Part shown: positions 1 through 9,204 of the stretch, piece after piece
Numbering within the stretch: position 1 is the first letter of the stretch
Layout of the letters: the number at the start of each line of letters is the position of its first letter
From: an uncultured Nitrospiraceae bacterium
GTDB lineage: Bacteria > Nitrospirota > Thermodesulfovibrionia > Thermodesulfovibrionales > Thermodesulfovibrionaceae
Direction: 5' to 3'
Length of the DNA: 51,330 bases
Assembly (NCBI GenBank): GCA_937139565.1
Contig: CAKZQH010000010.1
Coordinates: 1-51,330, forward strand
The notes under the pieces: model-generated
What the model saw: the letters and a program-made list of their open reading frames with translations, nothing else
What the model was told of the DNA's origin: nothing
Databases searched by the model: none
Translations under genes and position numbers: made by a program

Positions 1-1678
1 TTATAGAAGGAATGATAGTTTGAGCATCATTTACTTGGACGCTTTTAATGTTCCTTTGAATCCTTTCAGCAACTTTATTTGCAACTTCGATATTGCCTTT
101 AACAATAATTGCAAACTCGTCTCCTCCCCATCTGGCAGCAATGTCACCTTCTCTAATGCTACGCTTGATTATCTCTGCAAATGACTTTAAAAGCATATCT
201 CCTGCAATATGTCCGAATCTGTCATTTACTAATTTAAGATCGTCCAGATCCATAAAAATCAATGAATAAACCTCTTCTTCTTGTTTATCCATTACCCTTT
301 TAAGGTTGTCCTCAAAAAATCTTCTATTGTACAGAGATGTAAGTGCATCCTTTGAAGCCATTTCTAATAATTTTTGTCTTTCCTTTATTAAAGAGGTTAC
401 ATTGTGAGCTACGAAAATAAGGTAATTTTGCTTTATTCCAACTGGCAAAATCCAGCCATTAACTATTAAATTCTCTCTTAATTCGAATTCTTTAAAATAT
501 GTTTTTTCCCAATTATTCATCTCAACTATCTCTTTTAATAAATGCCACAAGTTTTTGAAATATTCTCCTTCTGGTTTTAAAACTTCATAGGCTTTTGAAT
601 TAGCAAATATAACCTCGCCCATGTTGTCAAAGATAATTATTAAAGCTTCAGATTCTTCTGCAATTTTTTCATAAAACTCCCGATTCTGCTCAATATTCTC
701 AATGTATCTATTAATTTCTTGACCAAGAAAGCTTATCTCATCACTGCCACTTATTTTAAGTGATTCACCTTTAGATTCTTTAATCCCCCTTAATCCTTCA
801 ACTATGTAACCAATTCGCTTTATCACGAGCTTATTAATATATCTATAAAATATAATTCCAAATATTAGAAACACTGAGAAATAAGAAATACTCAAATTGA
901 TAAAGTTATTTTTAACTATCTTCCAAATAGATTTATCTCTTTCAATATTGATAATTATATTAGGATTGCCAAAAACATCTTTCTCTAAAGATTTTAGTGC
1001 ATATTTTTCCGAATCTTCTTCTACTGTAAAAGCATCCTTAAGCTTGTTTTTCTCTGATTTTACCATCCTAAATGCTTTCAATCCTAAGAAATCCTTGATG
1101 AAATTTAATTTTTCCTCTGTTATCGCTCTGCTCATAATAAGATAACCCTGTGAAGGACCGGTAAAATCAGTTTTCAATACAGGGAAAACCGAAACAAAAT
1201 AGGGAGTCTCTTCTATAAAAGTTATGCCAGTTAAACCTTTATCTTCAAATTTTTTAGATATGTAATAATCTATATAATTTTTCCATAAATTTATCTCTAC
1301 TGGCTTTATCTTATTTGCAGTGGAATCATACTCTGCTCCATTTTTTAAATTACCATTTAAATCAAAATAAGCTATAAGGTTAACTTTATTGTTGATAAAT
1401 GTTTCGGAAGTTATGTTGTTCTTTGAAAAAGATGGATTTTTATCCTGCATAATGAGCCATGCTTCAGTGCAGGCAGCCCAGTCTTTTGTCAGAGAAAGTA
1501 AATTTTCATACTCCATCTTTAGAAAAGATTTTACTTTAACAGAGTCTTCAGACAATATCCTCTTTTCAATATCAGATATAATGGTTATTGCAAAAAATTC
1601 ATAGAAAGAAAAAGTCAAGACAATTAGAGAAAAAATAAGAATAAAATATAAAGATAAAAACTTAGTTTTCAGCTTCAT
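1..1678 (-). CDS. Membrane diguanylate cyclase, CHASE4-PAS-GGDEF (3' end outside window)
   Basis: This gene makes cyclic di-GMP from two GTP at the inner membrane. Its start is an ATG at 1678 and the C-terminus runs off the left edge; about 559 residues are visible. In order there is a first membrane helix (about residues 7-30), an extracytoplasmic region with the CHASE4-like motif DWAACTEAW near residue 66, a second helix (about 259-277), a linker of HAMP type, a PAS-like segment (about 330-435) and a GGDEF domain from about 440. The catalytic motif is intact as RWGGDEF, and the product-inhibition site RxxD (REGD) lies five residues before it, so an active, feedback-controlled cyclase is likely. 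It begins 27 nt after the stop of the outer membrane efflux gene on the same strand and may be read from that operon. No clear ribosome binding site is visible. The CHASE4 call rests on pattern only. Confidence 0.85.
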   Translation of the reverse strand, partial: MKLKTKFLSLYFILIFSLIVLTFSFYEFFAITIISDIEKRILSEDSVKVKSFLKMEYENLLSLTKDWAACTEAWLIMQDKNPSFSKNNITSETFINNKVNLIAYFDLNGNLKNGAEYDSTANKIKPVEINLWKNYIDYYISKKFEDKGLTGITFIEETPYFVSVFPVLKTDFTGPSQGYLIMSRAITEEKLNFIKDFLGLKAFRMVKSEKNKLKDAFTVEEDSEKYALKSLEKDVFGNPNIIINIERDKSIWKIVKNNFINLSISYFSVFLIFGIIFYRYINKLVIKRIGYIVEGLRGIKESKGESLKISGSDEISFLGQEINRYIENIEQNREFYEKIAEESEALIIIFDNMGEVIFANSKAYEVLKPEGEYFKNLWHLLKEIVEMNNWEKTYFKEFELRENLIVNGWILPVGIKQNYLIFVAHNVTSLIKERQKLLEMASKDALTSLYNRRFFEDNLKRVMDKQEEEVYSLIFMDLDDLKLVNDRFGHIAGDMLLKSFAEIIKRSIREGDIAARWGGDEFAIIVKGNIEVANKVAERIQRNIKSVQVNDAQTIIPSI

Positions 1679-1705
1679 AATTTTTTGATTTTAACATATT
1701 TCTTA

Positions 1706-3109
1706 CTATTTGGTTACTTCACCCCCTAATACTTTATAGAGATTAACCAGGTTTACAACCTTTGAAAGCCTGATGTTGTTGAGCTGTTGCTGAGCTTGAA
1801 ATAGGGCTCTCTGAGCATCGAGCACGCTTAAATAATTATCTATGCCATTTTCATATCTAATCTTTGCTAGTCTGTAGGTTTCTGAAAGAGCTTTCACAAG
1901 CGATTGGATTGCTTGTAGCTGTTCATCTATTGTGCCTTTTACTGCAAGGGTATCAGAAACCTCTTTAAAGGCTGTCTGAATGGTTCTTTCATAACGAACA
2001 AGAGCGATTTCTCTTTCTACTTTTGCAGCTTCATGGGCTGTCCAAACTCTTGCATCGAATATGGGCATTAAAGCCTGAGGCTGGAATGTCCATGCCTTAC
2101 TACCACCTTGAAATAGTCCGGACAATTCTCTGGATGCTGTTCCAAACACAGTGGTAAGTGAAATTCTCGGGAAAAAAGCTGCTCTTGCAGCACCTATCTG
2201 CGCATTGTATGCCTTTAGTGTGTGCTCAGCTGCTATTATATCAGGCCTGCTGAGAAGTATTTCAGAGGAAAGACCTGCTGAAATGTCTTTGGGAGGTATA
2301 AGTGAATTTTCCAAATCCTCTGGCAAAAGTTCCTCTGAAATTATTTCTCCAGCAAGAAGGTCGAGAGTATTTTTATCCTGAGCAAGACTCTGGGTATATC
2401 TTGCTACCGCTTCTCTTGCAGTTTCAACCTGTGTTTTTGCCCTGTGAAGGTCTATCTCAGATATGGCTCCAACCTGGTATTTCTTTTCCATTAGCTCATA
2501 CATCTCCTGCTGACTTTTAAGGGTTTCCTTTGCCAATTTTAGATTTTCCTTGTCTGTTGCATAGGTATAGTAAGCAGTGGCAACAGCACAGATAAGGGAA
2601 AGTTTTGCTGCTCTATGGGTTTGTTCCTCAGCAAGGTACTGTTCAAGTGCCATCTCCTTTAAACTGCGAATTCTTCCGAATAAATCAATCTCCCACGAAA
2701 TAATTCCTAAGCTTACATTGTATTTTGAGGATATATTTGACTTTCCTGTTGAAGAAAGGTCTGCTGGTAATCTTTCTCTGTAAACAGAGCCACTTAAGTC
2801 AACAGAAGGCAGTAGTTCTGCCCTTTGGATACCATAATAGGCTGCAGCTCTTTCAACATTTAAGGCAGAAAGCCTTAAGTCTCTGTTGTTAGATAGAGCT
2901 ATTTCAACAATTTTTTGTAGATTCTTATCTACAAGAAATTCATTCCATTTAAGTTCTGTTGCCTTAGGTGCTTTATCATAATCTATTGAATTGTAGGCTT
3001 CACCAGAGGGCCATTGTTTTGGTATAGGTGCATCTGGTCTTTTATACTCAGGAATCATTGTACAACCACAAAAGATTAATACAATTAGGGAAAGAACTAA
3101 TTTTTTCAT
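1706..3109 (-). CDS. Outer membrane efflux lipoprotein, TolC/OprM (NodT) family
   Basis: This is the outer membrane channel of a tripartite RND efflux system, forming the exit duct for substrates taken up by the pump encoded just upstream. The 467-residue protein begins with a lipoprotein signal whose lipobox ends at Cys16 (LIFCGC). It then shows the two repeated alpha-helical/beta segments typical of the family, including the 'LLSRPDI' motif near the middle and 'VLDAQRALFQAQ' near the C-terminus. Its ATG overlaps the stop of the RND gene by 4 nt (ATGA), with AGGA eight bases upstream. It is therefore translationally coupled as the last efflux gene of the operon. Length and motifs match OprM-type lipoproteins rather than plain TolC. 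The substrate cannot be read from sequence. Confidence 0.9.
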   Translation of the reverse strand: MKKLVLSLIVLIFCGCTMIPEYKRPDAPIPKQWPSGEAYNSIDYDKAPKATELKWNEFLVDKNLQKIVEIALSNNRDLRLSALNVERAAAYYGIQRAELLPSVDLSGSVYRERLPADLSSTGKSNISSKYNVSLGIISWEIDLFGRIRSLKEMALEQYLAEEQTHRAAKLSLICAVATAYYTYATDKENLKLAKETLKSQQEMYELMEKKYQVGAISEIDLHRAKTQVETAREAVARYTQSLAQDKNTLDLLAGEIISEELLPEDLENSLIPPKDISAGLSSEILLSRPDIIAAEHTLKAYNAQIGAARAAFFPRISLTTVFGTASRELSGLFQGGSKAWTFQPQALMPIFDARVWTAHEAAKVEREIALVRYERTIQTAFKEVSDTLAVKGTIDEQLQAIQSLVKALSETYRLAKIRYENGIDNYLSVLDAQRALFQAQQQLNNIRLSKVVNLVNLYKVLGGEVTK

Positions 3110-6100
3110 TTAACTGTCCTTACTCTAAAGAGTTTTAAAATGAGAACAAAGAAAAGAGGCACAAAGACAATGCTTATAAAGGTTCCTGCAATTACTCCAC
3201 CTTCAATGGCTACACCAATAGCATTCATTGCACCTGAGCCAGCACCTCTTGCTATGGCAAGGGGTAGAATTCCGAAGAAAAGTGCAAGAGAGGTCATTAT
3301 AACAGGTCTGTATCTTATTGTTGCTGCCTCAATAGTTGCTCTATGGAATTCTTCGCCTTGTTTTATTCTATCTCTTGCAAATTGGATTATAAGAATGGCA
3401 TTCTTTGAGGAAAGTCCCATGGTAACAAGGAATCCGATCTGAAAGTAAACATCATTGTGTAGTCCCATAATCCATGTTGCCACCGCTGAACCAAAGATAC
3501 CAATAGGAAGCAGTATAAGGTTTGTGATAGGAATTGTCCAGGATTCGTAAAGAGCTGCAAGACATAGGAATATGACAAAAACAGAAAACGCATAAAGAAT
3601 CGGAGCCTGACCTGTTGCAAGTCTTTCCTGATAGGAAGATCCAGTCCAGGCATGACCTACTCCTTTTGGAAGTTTTGCTATTATCTCCTCAACAGCCTTC
3701 ATAGCCTCTCCAGAGCTATGTCCTTTTCCAGGCTCTCCCCAAATATTCAGAGAAGGAAAACCATTGTATCTTTCAAGTCTTGGAGAGCCATAAATCCATC
3801 TTCCAGAAGCAAAGGATGAAAAAGGAACCATTTTCCCTTCATTATTACGAACATATAGACGATTTAAATCTTCAGGCAACATTCTATAGGGTGCATCAGC
3901 CTGCACATAAACTCTCTTTACCCTTCCTCCTTTTATAAAATCATTAACATAACTGCTACCAAAGGCTGCTGAAATAGTGTTGTTAATTGAAGCAATAGGC
4001 ACACCTAAAGCACCTGCCTTTTGCCAATCCACATCAACTTTATATTCGGGAATATCGTCCATGCCATTTGGTCTTACGCTCTTCAGGCGTGGATCTTGAT
4101 TTGCTAGATAAAGAAATTGATTCCTTATCTCCATCATCTTTTGATGACCCAAACCACCCATATCCATTAGTTGCAGGTCAAATCCTGTTGCATTTCCAAG
4201 CTCTATAATTGAAGGAGGAGGAAATACGAATATCATGGCTTTTTTATTTGCTGCAAAATTCATCATTGCCCTTTGTTGAATTGCCTTTACTCTCAAGCTT
4301 GCTTTGTCTCTTAAATGCCAGTCCTTGAGCTTAATAAAAGCCATTCCAGAAGATTGAGCCCGTCCAGAGAAACTCATTCCTGCGATGGTGATTATAGAGT
4401 CAACTGCATCTTTTTCTTTTTGTAAAAAATATTCCTTTACTTCATTTAACACCTGCTGTGTTTGCTCAAGAGTAGAACCAGAAGGCAAAATTACCTGCGC
4501 AAGCATCATTCCTTGGTCCTCATCAGGAAGATAGGAAGTGGGAAGCTTTAAAACAATAAGCCCAAGAATTGCAACTATCAATATATAGACAAAAATGTAA
4601 ACTGGAACCCTTCTAAAAGAATTTTCAACAACCTTAGTATAGAAAAATCGAGACTTAAAAAAGAAACTGTAAAATTTTTCATAAATAATATGGAAGTAAT
4701 AGAGCAGATTTTTTCTTTGAGGACGACCTTCTGCATGGGATTTTAAAAAAGTAACACAAAGAACAGGCGCCAGAGTAAGGGCAACAAAAACAGAAAGGAG
4801 CATTGCAGATATTATTGTTATGGCAAACTGCCTGTATATTACTCCTGTAGAACCTTTGAAAAAAGCCATTGGAGCAAAAACAGCAGAAAGCACAACTCCA
4901 ATTCCAATCAATGCACTGGTAATCTGGTGCATAGACTTTATAACAGCTTCCCTAACAGAAAGCTTTTCTTCTCTCATTATTCTCTCTACATTTTCAACAA
5001 CCACAATCGCATCATCCACTAAAAGTCCTATTGCAAGAACCATTGCAAACATGGTGAGCATATTTATTGAATAGCCAGCCATACCAAGTACAGCAAAAGT
5101 ACCAAGAAGAACTACAGGAACAGTAATTGTTGGTATCATTGTGGCTCTGAGACTTCCAAGAAACAGCCACATTATTAAAAAAACAAGCACAATGGCTTCA
5201 ATAAGGGTTTTTACAACTTCTTTTATTGCAACCTTTGTAAATGGAGTAGTATCGTAGGGATAGACAACTTTAACTCCAGAAGGGAAATTTCTGCTTAATT
5301 CTTCTAACTTTTTCTTTACTTTTTCTGCCACATCAAGGGCATTTGCTCCAGGAAGGGGTCTCACTGCAAGTGCAGCCGCAGGCTTGCCATTGTAGAATGC
5401 TTCTATGTCGTAATAGTCAGTTCCGAGTTCTACCCTTGCTACATCTTTTATTTTTACCGTTGAACCATCAGGATTTACTCTCACTGGAATATCTGCAAAT
5501 TCATCGGGTTGTTTAAGCATGCTTTGAACGATTATTGGCGCATTTAGTCGTTGTCCCTCCTTTGCAGGAACTCCTCCAATCTGACCACCAGAAACCTCCA
5601 CATTGTATGCCTTTATCGCAGATATAACATCGCTAATAGTCAATCCATAGCTTACAAGTTTGTGAGGCTCTATCCATATACGCATTGCATAGGGAAAACC
5701 AAAGGTTTCAACCTCACCAACTCCTTCAATTCGTGCAAGCACCTTTTCCACATTAGATTTCAAATAATCTCTGAGGTCATAGGCATCAAGTCTTCCATCT
5801 TCTGAGATGAGAGAAACTATTAAAAGATAGTTTCTAGTTGCCTTTCCTACACTTATTCCTGTTTTCTGTACAGACTCAGGAAGACTTGGCATGGCAAGCT
5901 GAAGCTTATTTTGAACCTTAGCCCAAGCAAGATCAGGATCTGTTCCTGGTTCAAAGGTAAGTTCAATTCGACAACTACCAGATGAATCACTTACTGCAGA
6001 CATATAAAGTAGTCTGTCTAATCCTGTCATCTTTTCTTCAATAATCTGGGTCACGCTATTTTCAACAGTTTCAGCAGAAGCACCAGGATAGGTTGCTTGA

Positions 6101-6240
6101 ATGTAAATTGATGGTGGAGCAATGGATGGATACTGAGCAACTGGAAGATTGTATATGGCAAGACAGCCTGCTCCCATTATGGCAATGGCAATAACCCATG
6201 CAAAAACTGGCCTTTCAAGAAAAAATTCGCTTATTTTCAC
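3106..6240 (-). CDS. RND efflux pump, HAE1 family (AcrB/MexB-like)
   Basis: This is the proton-driven inner membrane pump of the tripartite efflux system. At 1044 residues it has the usual AcrB length, with two halves that each consist of a transmembrane bundle and a large periplasmic porter/docking region. The proton-relay aspartate pair of TM4 is visible in 'GLLVDDAIVVVEN'. The N-terminus (FFLERPVFAWVIAI) and the C-terminal helix bundle are also typical. The start is a GTG at 6240 that overlaps the stop of the membrane fusion gene (GTGA), with GGAG about eight bases upstream. The HAE1 subfamily normally exports hydrophobic and amphiphilic compounds such as drugs, dyes and bile salts. The actual substrates here are unknown. 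Expression is probably controlled by the TetR-type repressor encoded first in the operon. Confidence 0.95.
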   Translation of the reverse strand: MKISEFFLERPVFAWVIAIAIMGAGCLAIYNLPVAQYPSIAPPSIYIQATYPGASAETVENSVTQIIEEKMTGLDRLLYMSAVSDSSGSCRIELTFEPGTDPDLAWAKVQNKLQLAMPSLPESVQKTGISVGKATRNYLLIVSLISEDGRLDAYDLRDYLKSNVEKVLARIEGVGEVETFGFPYAMRIWIEPHKLVSYGLTISDVISAIKAYNVEVSGGQIGGVPAKEGQRLNAPIIVQSMLKQPDEFADIPVRVNPDGSTVKIKDVARVELGTDYYDIEAFYNGKPAAALAVRPLPGANALDVAEKVKKKLEELSRNFPSGVKVVYPYDTTPFTKVAIKEVVKTLIEAIVLVFLIMWLFLGSLRATMIPTITVPVVLLGTFAVLGMAGYSINMLTMFAMVLAIGLLVDDAIVVVENVERIMREEKLSVREAVIKSMHQITSALIGIGVVLSAVFAPMAFFKGSTGVIYRQFAITIISAMLLSVFVALTLAPVLCVTFLKSHAEGRPQRKNLLYYFHIIYEKFYSFFFKSRFFYTKVVENSFRRVPVYIFVYILIVAILGLIVLKLPTSYLPDEDQGMMLAQVILPSGSTLEQTQQVLNEVKEYFLQKEKDAVDSIITIAGMSFSGRAQSSGMAFIKLKDWHLRDKASLRVKAIQQRAMMNFAANKKAMIFVFPPPSIIELGNATGFDLQLMDMGGLGHQKMMEIRNQFLYLANQDPRLKSVRPNGMDDIPEYKVDVDWQKAGALGVPIASINNTISAAFGSSYVNDFIKGGRVKRVYVQADAPYRMLPEDLNRLYVRNNEGKMVPFSSFASGRWIYGSPRLERYNGFPSLNIWGEPGKGHSSGEAMKAVEEIIAKLPKGVGHAWTGSSYQERLATGQAPILYAFSVFVIFLCLAALYESWTIPITNLILLPIGIFGSAVATWIMGLHNDVYFQIGFLVTMGLSSKNAILIIQFARDRIKQGEEFHRATIEAATIRYRPVIMTSLALFFGILPLAIARGAGSGAMNAIGVAIEGGVIAGTFISIVFVPLFFVLILKLFRVRTVK

Positions 6241-7370
6241 TGAGCGGTCTCCTGTTTTTTCATATAGGAAGAGGCCTTTACCACACCTCCTGGCATTATC
6301 TTCTGAACGCCTTCTATGATAACCTTTTCACCTTCCTTAAGACCCTCTGCAATAAGCCATTTATCACCTATTGCACGGTCAATCTTTACAGGTCTTATCT
6401 GTACTTTGCTCTCTGCATCCACTATGTATGCGAAGGGATTTCCCTTAGGATCCCTAAAAATACACTGCTGGGGGAGTAAAATCGCATCTTTTTTTATCCC
6501 TTCTTTTACAATCGCCCTTACAAACATTCCAGGAAGTAAAATTCCCTTTGGATTAGGAAAAAGTGCCCTGAGAATAACCGAACCTGTTGTTGGATCAACA
6601 GTTACATCCTTAAACTGGAGTGTGCCTTCAAGAGGATATAATGTTCCATCTTCAAGTAATAACTTTACTTTATTTTGCTCTTTTCCAGCATATTTGAGCC
6701 TTCCTTCCTCAAGCCTCTTTTCCAGCTCTCTTAGCTCCTTTGTTGACTGAGGAATATCAACATAAATGGGATCAAGTTGTTGAATTCTCGTAAGCTCCTG
6801 AACCTGATGGGCAGTTACAAGTGCTCCTTCTGTGACATTTGACTTACCAATTCTTCCTGAAATTGGAGCCCTAATTTTAGTATACCCGAGATTTATCTCA
6901 GCAGCTCTTACTTGAGCTTTTAATGCCTCTATTTCCGCCATGGTTTGGTAATACTGGGCCTTTACATCGTCATACTCCTGTCGGCTTATGGCATTTACCT
7001 TAATAAGCTCTTCATAACGCTCATATCTTGCCTTTATTGAATTTAAACTTGCCTCAGCTCTTGCAAGAGCAGCCTTTGCACTATCATAAGCTGCACGATA
7101 GGTTGATGGATCAATTAGATATAAAACATCTCCTGCCTTAACATCTCCTCCTTCAGTAAAATACCTCTTAAGAATAATGCCACTTACCTGTGGTCTTATT
7201 TCTGCTATCCTATATGGTGTTGTCCGCCCCGGCAATTCGGTTGTGAGGGTGACTTCTTCAGCTTTAATTTCTATAATCGAGACTTCAGGTACTTGAGCCA
7301 CAGATTTTTTCTTTTCGCAGGCAGAAAGAATAAAAAATAGGATAAACAAAAATATTAGACCTTTTTTCAT
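6237..7370 (-). CDS. RND efflux membrane fusion lipoprotein (AcrA/MexA-like)
   Basis: This periplasmic adaptor links the RND pump to the outer membrane channel. The N-terminus is a lipoprotein signal with lipobox LSAC, placing the lipidated Cys at residue 18 of the ATG-started form. After it come a beta-barrel/lipoyl half ('TTPYRIAEIRPQVSGII'), a long alpha hairpin (about residues 90-160) and the second lipoyl half ('IRAPISGRIG'), which is the standard adaptor order. An alternative TTG start lies two codons upstream at 7376 and would overlap the tetR stop. I prefer the ATG at 7370, just after that stop and downstream of an AGGTG sequence. The gene sits between tetR and the pump gene and overlaps the pump gene by 4 nt. 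Confidence 0.92.
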   Translation of the reverse strand: MKKGLIFLFILFFILSACEKKKSVAQVPEVSIIEIKAEEVTLTTELPGRTTPYRIAEIRPQVSGIILKRYFTEGGDVKAGDVLYLIDPSTYRAAYDSAKAALARAEASLNSIKARYERYEELIKVNAISRQEYDDVKAQYYQTMAEIEALKAQVRAAEINLGYTKIRAPISGRIGKSNVTEGALVTAHQVQELTRIQQLDPIYVDIPQSTKELRELEKRLEEGRLKYAGKEQNKVKLLLEDGTLYPLEGTLQFKDVTVDPTTGSVILRALFPNPKGILLPGMFVRAIVKEGIKKDAILLPQQCIFRDPKGNPFAYIVDAESKVQIRPVKIDRAIGDKWLIAEGLKEGEKVIIEGVQKIMPGGVVKASSYMKKQETAQ

Positions 7371-7372
7371 CG

Positions 7373-7960
7373 TCAATCTTTCACCTCTTTTTTCTTTAAA
7401 ATTCCATTAAAAATAAAATCTATAGTAGCGTCGGTTTCAATCAGATTTTCCTGATCAACAACTACTGAGAGGACATATCCCCGGATTATGTTCATTATTA
7501 ATTTTGATAACTCCTCAGAATTACAACTTCTGAAAATTCCTGAATTAATGCCTTCATTTATTACTCCTGTTAGAAAAGCTTTTTCTTTCATGAAAAACTC
7601 CCTTTTTATTTCAATACCAAAGGTAAACCCCTGTTCTTTACTTTGCATAATTATAAGTTCTCTATTTTCTCTAGCAAATTGAAGGGCAACAGTCAAATAT
7701 TTTTTAATAATTTCATCGGGAGATTTTAAATTTTTAAGATTATTTCGGATTCTCTCCTGAAGTTCTTTCATTTTCTCCCGCAGAAGATAAAGGGAGAGTT
7801 CTTCTTTGTTTTTAAAATAAAGATAAACACAGCCAACACTTAATTTAGCCTCTTTTGCTATCATTCTAATTGTAGCTCCGTTGTAGCCATACTCGGAAAA
7901 GACTTTGATGGCTGCTTCAATAATCCTTTTCTTAGTTTCATGTCCTGAACGCTTGTTCAT
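7373..7960 (-). CDS. TetR/AcrR family transcriptional repressor of the efflux operon
   Basis: This 195-residue one-component regulator has an N-terminal helix-turn-helix (about residues 10-55; 'GATIRMIAKEAKLSVGCVYLYFKNKEELS'-type core) and a variable all-helical ligand-binding C-terminal half. It is the first gene of the efflux operon on the minus strand, and its stop is next to the start of the membrane fusion gene. A pair of palindromes, TGAAC-N4-GTTCA, covers its own start codon (7946-7975) directly downstream of a promoter with a perfect TTGACA. That arrangement points to autoregulation and to repression of the whole operon. No Shine-Dalgarno sequence precedes the ATG. The inducer is unknown but is likely one of the pump's substrates. 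Confidence 0.92.
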   Translation of the reverse strand: MNKRSGHETKKRIIEAAIKVFSEYGYNGATIRMIAKEAKLSVGCVYLYFKNKEELSLYLLREKMKELQERIRNNLKNLKSPDEIIKKYLTVALQFARENRELIIMQSKEQGFTFGIEIKREFFMKEKAFLTGVINEGINSGIFRSCNSEELSKLIMNIIRGYVLSVVVDQENLIETDATIDFIFNGILKKKEVKD

Positions 7961-7975
7961 ATGAACTGTTGTTCA
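7946..7975. promoter_or_regulatory. Double palindromic operator over the tetR start
   Basis: Two copies of TGAAC-N4-GTTCA lie at 7946-7959 and 7962-7975, separated by 2 nt. Their inner arms form a perfect 12-bp palindrome GTTCATATGAAC (7955-7966) that contains the tetR ATG. Symmetric half-sites of this size are typical for TetR-family dimers, and two adjacent sites would fit two dimers. The position immediately downstream of the predicted -10 element is ideal for blocking transcription initiation. Binding is inferred. Confidence 0.6.
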
Positions 7976-7976
7976 G

Positions 7977-8004
7977 TTTATCATAAATATGTTTCTGATG
8001 TCAA
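7977..8004 (-). promoter_or_regulatory. Predicted sigma-70 promoter of the tetR-efflux operon
   Basis: On the minus strand a perfect -35 TTGACA (7999-8004) is followed by a 16-nt spacer and a -10-like GATAAA (7977-7982). Transcription would begin near 7970, only about 10 nt before the tetR ATG and inside the double operator. This leaves no room for a ribosome binding site, so the mRNA may be almost leaderless. Confidence 0.5.
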
Positions 8005-8017
8005 AATGAAAATTAAG

Positions 8018-8036
8018 ACAAGCATATTTCGCTTGT
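8018..8036. repeat. Inverted repeat, possible operator
   Basis: ACAAGC (8018-8023) and GCTTGT (8031-8036) are perfect complements separated by 7 nt. The site lies in the 191-nt divergent region between tetR and the bd-like operon, about 115 bases before the plus-strand start codon and just upstream of the tetR -35. It could bind a regulator of either operon; only the symmetry is seen. Confidence 0.3.
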
Positions 8037-8115
8037 TGTTTGATTTAAAAATATATTGATATTTAAATGTTTTTTTCATGAATAGTATTTATTTTAAAAA
8101 AATGAAATTCAGGAG

Positions 8116-8144
8116 TTGTAATTTTAAAAAAAATTTGATACACT
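8116..8144 (+). promoter_or_regulatory. Weak candidate promoter of the bd-like/diiron operon
   Basis: TTGTAA (8116-8121), a 17-nt spacer and TACACT (8139-8144) resemble a sigma-70 promoter, with four of six matches in each box. The start point would fall at about 8151, so the ATG at 8152 or 8155 would be leaderless. That agrees with the lack of any Shine-Dalgarno sequence before it. The boxes are weak, so this is tentative. Confidence 0.25.
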
Positions 8145-8151
8145 TTTTTCA

Positions 8152-9204
8152 ATGATGGACGCCATATCTTTAATACCATATGCTGAAGCAGTTCCCGTTC
8201 CTCCGTTGATTCTCATTTTTCTTGAACAGCTGTTTTTCCTTATACACATAATTCTTGTGAATTCCATACTTGGTGTTGGGTTAATTCTTCTATACAAATG
8301 GAAAAGAACCGTGGATTTCTTTGATATTAACAGGCCTCTTGCGAGAAGGATTCCAATTTTCTTTGCCCTTGCAATAAACATGGCAATTCCTGCCCTTTTG
8401 TTCCTGCAGGTTGTTTTTGGTCATTTATTTTATTCAAGCTCTGTTCTCATGGGAACCTTCTGGATTTTGATAATTCCCATTCTCATTATTGCCTACTACA
8501 GCTCCTATTTTCACTATAAAAAATTTGGAGTTTCTCAATATGCAAAATACTCTTTGATTTTGATGATTTCCCTTGTTCTCTATGTGGCATTCATACTTGT
8601 AAACAATCTATCAATGATGGAGATGCCTGAGAAGTGGAGCCTTTATTTTTCAGAAAGGGGAGGAACCATTCTTCTGTGGAGCGTTTCAAGCATATATCCG
8701 AGATTTCTCCACTTTATTGTGGCCTCCCTTGCAGTGGGAGGTATTGTTTATGCCTTTTATTTCAGTAAAAAGTCAAATTCTGAGAAGAATGCTATGGATG
8801 GCATCAGGATTTTTGCCTATGCAACCATGGTTCAAATGGCTGTTGGAGTGTGGTTTCTTGTGAGCTTGCCAGAAAGTATTATGCTTAAGTTCATGGGCAG
8901 AGACAGTGTCGCTACCCTTGTGCTCGTCGCAGGTATAGGAACAGCAGTTTTATCAGTCATATTAGCCTTTAAAAATAATCTAAAAGGCACATTAATATTT
9001 CTCCTTATAACATTGATTGCTATGGTGATAAATAGATACAATTTGAGAATTTTCTCTCTTGAGGATAAATTTAGCCCTACAAGTCTGGAAATTTCTCCGC
9101 AGTGGGATGTTTTTGTGCTTTTTGTGGTCATTTTGCTCATAGGGGTAGGAGTACTCTTTTATATGGTAAAAATCTCATTTAAAGGCAAAGAGGAAGCTAA
9201 ATGA
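8152..9204 (+). CDS. Cytochrome bd oxidase-like (CydA-type) integral membrane protein
   Basis: This 350-residue protein is almost entirely hydrophobic, with about nine predicted transmembrane helices, and recalls the N-terminal half of cytochrome bd subunit CydA. His32 sits in an early helix ('FFLIHIILVNS'), where CydA has the heme ligand of 'MYHFLF'. His187 lies in 'FLHFIVASLAVGG', which closely parallels the CydA segment around its heme b558 ligand His186. Its stop overlaps the start of the next gene by 4 nt (ATGA), so the two proteins are probably made together and form one complex. The CydA 'Q-loop' and a CydB partner are absent, so it is not a canonical bd oxidase. Electron transfer between the quinone pool and the fused cytochrome is an inference. 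The start could be either of two consecutive ATGs. Confidence 0.7.
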   Translation: MMDAISLIPYAEAVPVPPLILIFLEQLFFLIHIILVNSILGVGLILLYKWKRTVDFFDINRPLARRIPIFFALAINMAIPALLFLQVVFGHLFYSSSVLMGTFWILIIPILIIAYYSSYFHYKKFGVSQYAKYSLILMISLVLYVAFILVNNLSMMEMPEKWSLYFSERGGTILLWSVSSIYPRFLHFIVASLAVGGIVYAFYFSKKSNSEKNAMDGIRIFAYATMVQMAVGVWFLVSLPESIMLKFMGRDSVATLVLVAGIGTAVLSVILAFKNNLKGTLIFLLITLIAMVINRYNLRIFSLEDKFSPTSLEISPQWDVFVLFVVILLIGVGVLFYMVKISFKGKEEAK

